Shown here: piece after piece, positions 58,562-64,000 of the stretch
Layout of the letters: each line of letters begins with the position of its first letter
Numbering within the stretch: the stretch's first letter is position 1
Origin: Ferruginibacter sp.
GTDB lineage: Bacteria > Bacteroidota > Bacteroidia > Chitinophagales > Chitinophagaceae
DNA length: 64,000 nucleotides
Reading direction: 5' to 3'
Assembly: GCA_019638485.1 (NCBI GenBank)
Contig: JAHBTP010000001.1
Coordinates: forward strand, 1,302,001 to 1,366,000
Program-made: the position numbers and the translations under genes
Notes under the pieces: model-generated
The model's input: only the letters and a program-made list of their open reading frames with translations
Database searches by the model: none
What the model was told of the DNA's origin: nothing

Positions 58562-59717
58562 ATTACAGATTATTGCAACCAAGCCTACACGAAACATTAT
58601 TGGATTAATGAGTGGAACTTCATTAGATGGTTTAGATATTGCTTTATGTAATATTTCAGGTTCAGGGAAGAGCACAAAAGCTAAAATCAGCTATTTTACC
58701 ACTATCAACTATCCCATACCGTTAGTTACAGCGATAAGGGAAATTTCAGCAGAACATATTTCATTAAAATCCTTAACAGCATTACATACCACACTTGGCA
58801 ATTGGATGGGGAATGCAACCAATAAAGCGTTAAAGCAATGGGGAGTAACAAAGGATGAGATAGATTTAATAGCAAGTCATGGTCAAACTATTTATCATAT
58901 ACCCGGTGCAAATAATAACAACCAACCGGCCACTTTACAAATTGGTGATGCCGATCAAATTGCAGCAACTACAGGAATTACAACCATATCAGATTTTAGG
59001 ATGAAGCACATTGCTGCAGGTGGTGAAGGAGCTCCCCTTGCCGGATATGGCGATTACCTGCTCTTTTCGAATTCGGAGAAAGATATTGTGCTGATAAATA
59101 TAGGCGGGATAGCTAATTTCACTATACTTCCTGCTGATGGAGGGAAACCAATATGTTGTAGTGATGTGGGGCCGGGAAATACGCTGATGGATGCCTGGAT
59201 GAGGAATAATGAAAATCTACCTTATGACAAAGACGGAAGTATAGCTGCAAGAGGCAGCGTTTACACTCCCCTGTTAGAAAAACTATTAGCACATCCATTC
59301 TTCAAACTTCCGTTTCCTAAATCTACCGGACCTGAAATGTTTTCATATCATTGGTTGCAGGAAGGAGTTATTCATTCAGGAGCTTCAACCTTATCTTCTG
59401 CAGATATAATGGCCACATTAAATGTTTTCACCGCCAGATGTATAGCCCAAGCCTTACTGCATAACATAACCACCAAAAATATTGAGGTATTTATTTCCGG
59501 TGGTGGCCTATGGAATCTTACTTTGTTAAAAAATATTCAGGAATTGTTGCCAAACTATCATTTAAAATCAATGAGTGATACCGGAATTTTGCCAGATGCA
59601 AAAGAAGCCCTTCTATTTGCTATATTAGCCAATGAGTGCATCTCAGGCACAGCAAATACATTTACCGGTACAGGGTTATTGCCGGTGAAGATGGGAAAAA
59701 TTTCATTCCCATTGTAG
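58551..59717 (+). CDS. anmK: Anhydro-N-acetylmuramic acid kinase
   Basis: This 388-residue sugar kinase of the ASKHA fold phosphorylates 1,6-anhydro-MurNAc from murein turnover. RNIIGLMSGTSLDGLDIALC at the N-terminus holds the phosphate-binding loop. IASHGQTIYH, DFRMKHIAAGGEGAPLAG with the catalytic Asp, NIGGIANFT, CSDVGPGNTLMDAW and the ISGGGLWN segment follow. The start overlaps queG by 11 bases and the end overlaps the converging SRPBCC gene by 56 bases. It fits with the dipeptide epimerase and PBP4 genes of this window as part of cell-wall recycling. Confidence 0.95.
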   Translation: MINKLQIIATKPTRNIIGLMSGTSLDGLDIALCNISGSGKSTKAKISYFTTINYPIPLVTAIREISAEHISLKSLTALHTTLGNWMGNATNKALKQWGVTKDEIDLIASHGQTIYHIPGANNNNQPATLQIGDADQIAATTGITTISDFRMKHIAAGGEGAPLAGYGDYLLFSNSEKDIVLINIGGIANFTILPADGGKPICCSDVGPGNTLMDAWMRNNENLPYDKDGSIAARGSVYTPLLEKLLAHPFFKLPFPKSTGPEMFSYHWLQEGVIHSGASTLSSADIMATLNVFTARCIAQALLHNITTKNIEVFISGGGLWNLTLLKNIQELLPNYHLKSMSDTGILPDAKEALLFAILANECISGTANTFTGTGLLPVKMGKISFPL

Positions 59718-60231
59718 CTGAAGACTTACTCTCTGTATATTTAATTAAATTCTCTAGTGTATTTTGATATCCTTCTCCTGCCAAATCATTGATAAATAAA
59801 CCGGCAAATTTTTCCCAGGGATACCATTTAATTTTATGCACTGCACGCCACAACAATTGATGCTGACTCCCCACCTTTTCCATTATAACATCTATTAAAA
59901 CAGCCTTTTCATTTGGTGGCCTTAATGCTACTCGAATACCCGAATCATACAATTCAACTTCTTCCAAGATATACACCTTCCCATTCCGCTCCCATTTCAG
60001 GTAATCCTTACCGTTAGTATTTTTCCCTTCTAAAACAGCTTCCCCCACTAAAGGCAAATACCAATTTCTCCAGCCGGCCAGGCTTTTTACTTCGTTAACT
60101 ACCGGCATAGGATTACCATATACATTGACCGTGCGATTAATCACCACTGTAGAAGGCATTAATAGTGAGATAAGCAATATCAACACAGTCAAACCAATTA
60201 TGGCAATAACAACTCCCTTTATTTTATACAT
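59662..60231 (-). CDS. Membrane-anchored SRPBCC (START-like) domain protein
   Basis: This 189-residue protein has an N-terminal membrane helix (about 5-25, VVIAIIGLTVLILLISLLMP). It is followed by a polyketide cyclase/START-like domain with VNRTVNVYGNPMPVVNEV-type start, WRNWYLPLVG, and the C-terminal amphipathic helix FAGLFINDLAGEGYQNTLENL. It probably binds a hydrophobic ligand at the membrane. It is encoded one base after the ABC-2 permease gene, so a joint role is plausible. Its last 56 bases overlap the 3' end of anmK on the opposite strand. Confidence 0.8.
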   Translation of the reverse strand: MYKIKGVVIAIIGLTVLILLISLLMPSTVVINRTVNVYGNPMPVVNEVKSLAGWRNWYLPLVGEAVLEGKNTNGKDYLKWERNGKVYILEEVELYDSGIRVALRPPNEKAVLIDVIMEKVGSQHQLLWRAVHKIKWYPWEKFAGLFINDLAGEGYQNTLENLIKYTESKSSATMGMKFFPSSPAITLYR

Positions 60232-60232
60232 A

Positions 60233-61336
60233 CTATTCCCATTTAAAAAATTTAGTTGCTAATACATAGGCAATAGCACCCCATCCAAGCAAAAAAAGTA
60301 ATTCAGTATTTACCTGCCAAATATGTGCCCCTTCAAAAGCCACTTTCCGTAATGCGGTATTAAGATGGGTAAGTGGCAGCATATTGGAGATGGGTTGAAG
60401 CCATGTTGGAAATACTTCCACCGAAAAGAAAGTGCCACCAAGTAAAAATTGCGGAAGGGTAATGAGGTTAGCCATTGGAGCAATTGAGCTGTCATTTTTT
60501 GCCAACCCACTTATAGCAAAACCAAAACCCATAAAAACCATTAGTCCGATAAAACTCAGCACCATGAGTTCCAAGAAAGTTACCCATCCATTTACTAAAG
60601 TAAAATCAAAAAAATAATAACCTACTGCAACAATAACGATGGCTGTAATCATTTGAAAAATTACCCGGCTTAAGCTCTCTCCCAAAATAATAAACGGCCT
60701 AGAAATAGGTGTTGCAAAAAATCGTTTTAATACCAAAGTATTACGCAAATTAAAAAACATAAAAGCTACTCCAAATACAGAAGCTGTCATCAATGAAAAG
60801 CCAAGTTGTCCCGGTAAGATGAAATCAATAGATTTATATTTCCGGGTTTGTTCAACATCTTTTACAGGATTAAATTGAAGTTGAGCATAGGTAGGTTGAT
60901 TTTTATATAACTGTTTATTAATGGCAGCAATTGTGCTATTAATTAATGCCTGCAACTGTGGCCATTGATCATTGGCTGCCGAAGAGGACTTCAATTCAAC
61001 TTGTAACGGATTATCCTTTGTTGCAGCATAAAAGCGAATAACGCCGGCAATACTTCCCTTTCTAAGTGCAGTTTGAGTTTCAGCGCTATCCAATTTTTTA
61101 AATCGCACGCTGCCGGACGCTAATAAATCGTGATATAACCTATTCATTGTATCTGCCGATTCATGCAGGGCCACATTGTACACGCGCCTTTGTCCTCCAT
61201 CACCAATAAAACCAAAAGCAATAATAAAAACAAAAGGGAAAACGAAACTAAATACAATTGCTGATGGACTTCGTTTGATAGACCGTAAACTGGCTTTAGT
61301 GATTGCCAGCATAGCCTTGGTTTGGCTGTACTTCAT
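60233..61336 (-). CDS. ABC-2 type transporter permease
   Basis: This 367-residue membrane protein has an N-terminal helix (PSAIVFSFVFPFVFIIAFGF), a large extracytoplasmic domain (about 50-180) and five C-terminal helices with the ABC-2 pattern MANLITLPQFLLGGTFFSVEVFPTWLQPISNMLPLTH (residues about 285-325), as in YhhJ/DrrB-like exporters. No ABC ATPase partner is encoded next to it; only the SRPBCC protein follows. The substrate is unknown. A TAGTTTTG -7-like element lies just before its ATG. Confidence 0.9.
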   Translation of the reverse strand: MKYSQTKAMLAITKASLRSIKRSPSAIVFSFVFPFVFIIAFGFIGDGGQRRVYNVALHESADTMNRLYHDLLASGSVRFKKLDSAETQTALRKGSIAGVIRFYAATKDNPLQVELKSSSAANDQWPQLQALINSTIAAINKQLYKNQPTYAQLQFNPVKDVEQTRKYKSIDFILPGQLGFSLMTASVFGVAFMFFNLRNTLVLKRFFATPISRPFIILGESLSRVIFQMITAIVIVAVGYYFFDFTLVNGWVTFLELMVLSFIGLMVFMGFGFAISGLAKNDSSIAPMANLITLPQFLLGGTFFSVEVFPTWLQPISNMLPLTHLNTALRKVAFEGAHIWQVNTELLFLLGWGAIAYVLATKFFKWE

Positions 61337-61347
61337 ATAGGTGGCAG

Positions 61348-61355
61348 CAAAACTA
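61348..61355 (-). promoter_or_regulatory. -7 element before the ABC-2 permease
   Basis: TAGTTTTG on the minus strand matches TAnnTTTG and lies 11 bases before the ATG. The nearest TTTG upstream is 25 bases away, slightly outside the usual spacing. Confidence 0.4.
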
Positions 61356-61424
61356 AGAAAAGTTTAATCATATTTACACCCAAACATTCGCTTTTATGAT
61401 TGCACACAATACGTAAATTGCGCT

Positions 61425-61904
61425 ATGCATAAGGTGTATCTATTATTAGGCTCAAACATGGGCGATTCAAGGCAAATGCTCCATAATGCCGTTCAGGAAA
61501 TAGAAAAGCAAATTGGAAAAGTATTTCGTAAAAGCCATGTTTATTCAACCGAACCGTGGGGGAAAAAAGATCAACCCTATTTTTTTAATCAGATATTAGT
61601 AATTAAAACAAATCTTAACCCGAGCGAAACTTTATCTGCAACATTAAAAATAGAATCACAATTAGGAAGAGTAAGAAAAGAGAAAAATGCTCCCCGCACT
61701 ATTGATATTGACATCTTATTTTTTGATAAAATAGTATTAGCTGAGCCAAAGTTATACATTCCTCATCCACATATTGCACAACGGAAATTTGTTCTTATCC
61801 CGCTTAATTCTCTTTCACCAAGGCTAAAACACCCTGTGAGCGGGCATTCTGTACATCAGATGTTACTCAATTGTACAGACTCACTCAATGTGAAAAGAAT
61901 TTAA
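61425..61904 (+). CDS. folK: 2-amino-4-hydroxy-6-hydroxymethyldihydropteridine pyrophosphokinase
   Basis: This is a 159-residue HPPK of folate synthesis. It shows YLLLGSNMGDSRQML, STEPWGKKDQPYFFNQILVI and the signature RTIDIDILFFD with the two metal-binding Asp residues, then IPHPHIAQRKFVLIPL. It diverges from the ABC permease and is followed by a nucleoside kinase gene after 58 bases. Confidence 0.96.
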   Translation: MHKVYLLLGSNMGDSRQMLHNAVQEIEKQIGKVFRKSHVYSTEPWGKKDQPYFFNQILVIKTNLNPSETLSATLKIESQLGRVRKEKNAPRTIDIDILFFDKIVLAEPKLYIPHPHIAQRKFVLIPLNSLSPRLKHPVSGHSVHQMLLNCTDSLNVKRI

Positions 61905-61962
61905 TATTGCTTTAGCCGATTCCAAGTAATTTGCAGACAACTTTTTGGTTTGAATTGAAGAA

Positions 61963-62595
61963 ATGAATTATCGGTTTATTACAGTAGAAGGAAACATTGG
62001 TGCGGGGAAAACAACATTATCCTCCTTATTAAGTAAGCACTATCATGCCCGGTTAGTTTTAGAAGCCTTTGCTGACAATCCCTTTTTACCCAGTTTTTAT
62101 AAAAACCCTGAACAGTATGCTTTTCCGTTAGAACTATTTTTTATGGCGGAGAGATATAAGCAATGGAAGGAAGTATTACAAGCTCCTGATATGTTTCATC
62201 AGATTACCATTTCTGATTATTTGTTCACAAAAAGTTTATTATTTGCCCGTGTTAACCTTAAGGACGATGAATACAAATTATATCAACGATTATTCGATAT
62301 TATTAACCCACAAATATTACAGCCTGAAATACTCATATTTTTAAATGCACCTATAAAAAAATTACAGGAGAACATAAGAAAGAGAAATAGAGGGTATGAG
62401 CTGAGTATATCAGATGAATACTTACAAAGCATTCAAGATATTTATACTGAATATTTAAAACAGCATAGTGTAAAAACCTTAATGGTTGATACCAGTAACG
62501 CTGATTTTTTAAACAACCCTGAACATTTTCAAGTAATCACCAATGCATTGGAACATGAATATGAGCCTGGCGTGCATTACTTAACCCTACCATGA
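61963..62595 (+). CDS. Deoxynucleoside kinase
   Basis: This 210-residue kinase of the dNK family begins YRFITVEGNIGAGKTTLSSLL with the P-loop, followed by LEAFADNPFLPSFY (the ExxxxNPFL motif) and FPLELFFMAERYKQW with substrate-binding residues. It also has the DYLFTKSLLFA (DRY-like) motif and the lid KRNRGYELSI. It salvages deoxyadenosine/deoxyguanosine or related deoxynucleosides; the specificity is not resolvable. Placement between folK and an MFS transporter gene (7 bases later) suggests an operon. Confidence 0.93.
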   Translation: MNYRFITVEGNIGAGKTTLSSLLSKHYHARLVLEAFADNPFLPSFYKNPEQYAFPLELFFMAERYKQWKEVLQAPDMFHQITISDYLFTKSLLFARVNLKDDEYKLYQRLFDIINPQILQPEILIFLNAPIKKLQENIRKRNRGYELSISDEYLQSIQDIYTEYLKQHSVKTLMVDTSNADFLNNPEHFQVITNALEHEYEPGVHYLTLP

Positions 62596-62602
62596 ATTAA
62601 AA

Positions 62603-63850
62603 ATGAGTAAAACATCTTCAACCGACCTGTCGCCGTATGCACCGTTGAAGTTGCGGGAGTTTCAATTTTTTATTGCCGGAAGGTTTATATACATCATGGC
62701 CATCCGTATGGTAGGAGCTGTAATAGGTTGGTGGATGTATAAATTAACCGGGAGTAAATTAGCTTTAGGTTTTGTAGGTTTATCTGAAGTAATTCCTGCC
62801 TTGTCATTTGCATTATATGCCGGACATAAAATTGATTTAGGTGAACGAAAGCGCATGTTATTAATATGTGTTGGGGCTTATGCGATATGTTGTGTTAGTC
62901 TTTTGTATCTCTCTTCAAAAATGGTTGCCAACCAGTATCATCATTATACAATTGCCGGTTTGATTTGTGTCACGATTGCATTAACCGGAGTGATCAGGGC
63001 ATTTTCGGGACCAATTTTTTCTGCCATGATTTCACAAGTTGTACCAAGGCCTATGTTAGCAAATGCTGCAGCAATAAGTTCAGCAGGATGGCTGGTAGCC
63101 TCAATTTTTGGCCATGCTATTGGTGGCTTTTGTATTGCCTGGCTTGGTATCCATTACACTTTTAGTGTGGTAATCATTTTAGTAGTATTCACATTCTTTT
63201 TATTTTCAAAATTATATCCCAAGCCTCCATTCTTAAAAGAGTCGAAAAGCGCATGGAAAAGTGTGAAAGAAGGAATTGTATATGTATATAAAACAAAGGA
63301 ATTATTTGGAGCAGCCACACTTGACCTATTTGCAGTATTGTTTGGGGGTGCTGTGGCTTTACTTCCTGTATTTGCCATGGATATTTTACACATATCACCA
63401 ATTGGTTTTGGTTGGCTAAATGCAGCTACTGATATAGGTTCTATTTTGATGGTTAGTTTTTTAACATTAAAACCACTTAAAGGCAAGCAGGGCACAATAT
63501 TATTTTTTGCGGTAGCAGGATATGGACTATGCATTATCATTTTTGCTTTATCAAAAGTTTTTTGGCTGTCCTTCTTCGCTCTTTTATTAAGTGGATGTAT
63601 GGACGGTGTTTCAGTAATAATCCGCAACACCATATTACAATTAAAAACCCCTGATGAACTGCGTGGGCGAGTTGCATCAGTAAATAGTATGTTTATTAAT
63701 TCTTCAAATGAATTAGGCCAATTTGAAAGCGGAGTTGCCGCAAAATTAATAGGCACAGTGCCCGCGGTGGTATTTGGAGGATGCATGACAATAGCTGTAG
63801 CTATCACCACTTGGTTTAAGGCACCTGCACTAAGGAAAATGGAATACTAA
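62603..63850 (+). CDS. Major facilitator superfamily transporter
   Basis: This 415-residue protein has about twelve membrane helices and belongs to the MFS_3-like efflux group. The loop 2-3 motif reads AGHKIDLGERKRML (a form of GxxxDRxGRR). The second half has MDILHISPIGFGWLNAATDIGS and LRGRVASVNSMFINSSNELGQFESGVAA, a segment typical of enterobactin-exporter-like (EntS) relatives. The substrate is unknown. It starts 7 bases after the nucleoside kinase stop. Confidence 0.9.
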   Translation: MSKTSSTDLSPYAPLKLREFQFFIAGRFIYIMAIRMVGAVIGWWMYKLTGSKLALGFVGLSEVIPALSFALYAGHKIDLGERKRMLLICVGAYAICCVSLLYLSSKMVANQYHHYTIAGLICVTIALTGVIRAFSGPIFSAMISQVVPRPMLANAAAISSAGWLVASIFGHAIGGFCIAWLGIHYTFSVVIILVVFTFFLFSKLYPKPPFLKESKSAWKSVKEGIVYVYKTKELFGAATLDLFAVLFGGAVALLPVFAMDILHISPIGFGWLNAATDIGSILMVSFLTLKPLKGKQGTILFFAVAGYGLCIIIFALSKVFWLSFFALLLSGCMDGVSVIIRNTILQLKTPDELRGRVASVNSMFINSSNELGQFESGVAAKLIGTVPAVVFGGCMTIAVAITTWFKAPALRKMEY

Positions 63851-63865
63851 ACATTATTTCCATAT

Positions 63866-63873
63866 TATTTTTG
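63866..63873 (+). promoter_or_regulatory. -7-like element before the last gene
   Basis: TATTTTTG fits TAnnTTTG and lies 27 bases before the ATG at 63901. No -33 is evident in the gap after the MFS gene. Confidence 0.4.
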
Positions 63874-63900
63874 GTAATTTTATAGTTTTAATTCAGATAC

Positions 63901-64000
63901 ATGCACCGCCGAAAATTTATTCGTAACAGCAGTTTAGGATTAACGCTTTTGCTATTGGGCAAGATGGGTCAATTAACTGCATTATCCGGGGAGATTTACC
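63901..64000 (+). CDS. Start of an exported protein with a Tat-type signal (partial)
   Basis: Only 33 residues are visible before the window ends. They begin MHRRKFIRNSSLGLTLLLLG, a twin-arginine-like signal (RRKFIRN) followed by a hydrophobic core. Many Bacteroidetes phosphoesterases and oxidoreductases start this way. The mature protein is outside the window, so no function is given. Confidence 0.6.
   Translation, partial: MHRRKFIRNSSLGLTLLLLGKMGQLTALSGEIY

Noticed and set aside
63154..63810. 218-codon minus-strand ORF inside the MFS transporter
   Set aside because: It is the antisense of a convincing twelve-helix protein and carries no domain or signal of its own.

Overview
The window looks like a low-GC chromosomal segment from a member of the Bacteroidetes (Bacteroidota), most likely a Chitinophagaceae-like or Sphingobacteria-like lineage. 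This rests on five things. There is a giant secreted protein with SprB-type repeats and a gliding-motility/type IX secretion C-terminal domain. The glutamine synthetase is type III. DAHP synthase is fused to a C-terminal chorismate mutase. Several start regions carry the Bacteroidetes -7 promoter element TAnnTTTG, and Shine-Dalgarno sequences are generally poor. The content is mostly core housekeeping genes. I see no tRNA, rRNA, CRISPR array, insertion sequence or prophage, and the packing is dense: the longest gene-free stretch is about 260 bases (37322-37579), which holds a good promoter.

Layout. 1-4.1 kb: the 5' part of a PBP4-type D-Ala-D-Ala carboxypeptidase diverges from cinA and a lipoate-bearing E2 acyltransferase, followed by a conserved hypothetical gene. 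4.2-8.6 kb: a minus-strand cluster malQ (CBM20-type) - dipeptide epimerase - trmH, with a tiny membrane-protein gene diverging from malQ. 8.7-14.3 kb: dnaK, a GtrA-like protein, a small outer-membrane protein, a YbiT-like ABC-F ATPase and a TPR protein, all minus. 14.4-18.7 kb: argS-pfkA-pyk, plus. 19.4-26.1 kb: the 2237-residue repeat adhesin. 26.2-30.5 kb: a compact shikimate operon (DAHPS/chorismate mutase, aroB, aroA, aroC). 30.6-32.7 kb: a small Ala/Pro/Thr-rich lipoprotein diverging from an ECF sigma factor that is coupled to a membrane-anchored trypsin-like protease. 32.8-39.7 kb: a nucleotidyltransferase, a PLP enzyme, a proline-rich secreted protein, lipB, a RluD-type pseudouridine synthase and a lipoprotein dipeptidyl peptidase III.

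39.8-44.9 kb: a tightly spaced minus-strand operon pyrG - SpoU methyltransferase - UbiA prenyltransferase - ruvX - def - secreted hypothetical. 45.1-48.3 kb: purL and hldD, minus. 48.4-53.0 kb: a polytopic membrane protein, glnN (GSIII) and a transglutaminase-fold protein without its cysteine. 53.0-56.5 kb: a DsbA-fold protein without its nucleophilic cysteine, and clpB. 56.5-64 kb: a serine beta-lactamase-like hydrolase, queG, anmK, an SRPBCC membrane protein with an ABC-2 permease, folK, a deoxynucleoside kinase, an MFS transporter and the start of a Tat-type exported protein.

Themes. Murein turnover is represented three times (PBP4, L-Ala-D/L-Glu epimerase, AnmK). Proteostasis is represented by DnaK, ClpB and deformylase. 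tRNA/rRNA modification is represented by TrmH, a second SpoU enzyme, RluD and QueG. The most unusual items are the sigma factor/anti-sigma-like/protease pair, the ABC-F protein with one fully degenerate ATP site, two apparent pseudoenzymes (transglutaminase and DsbA folds), and the recently duplicated repeats of the adhesin.
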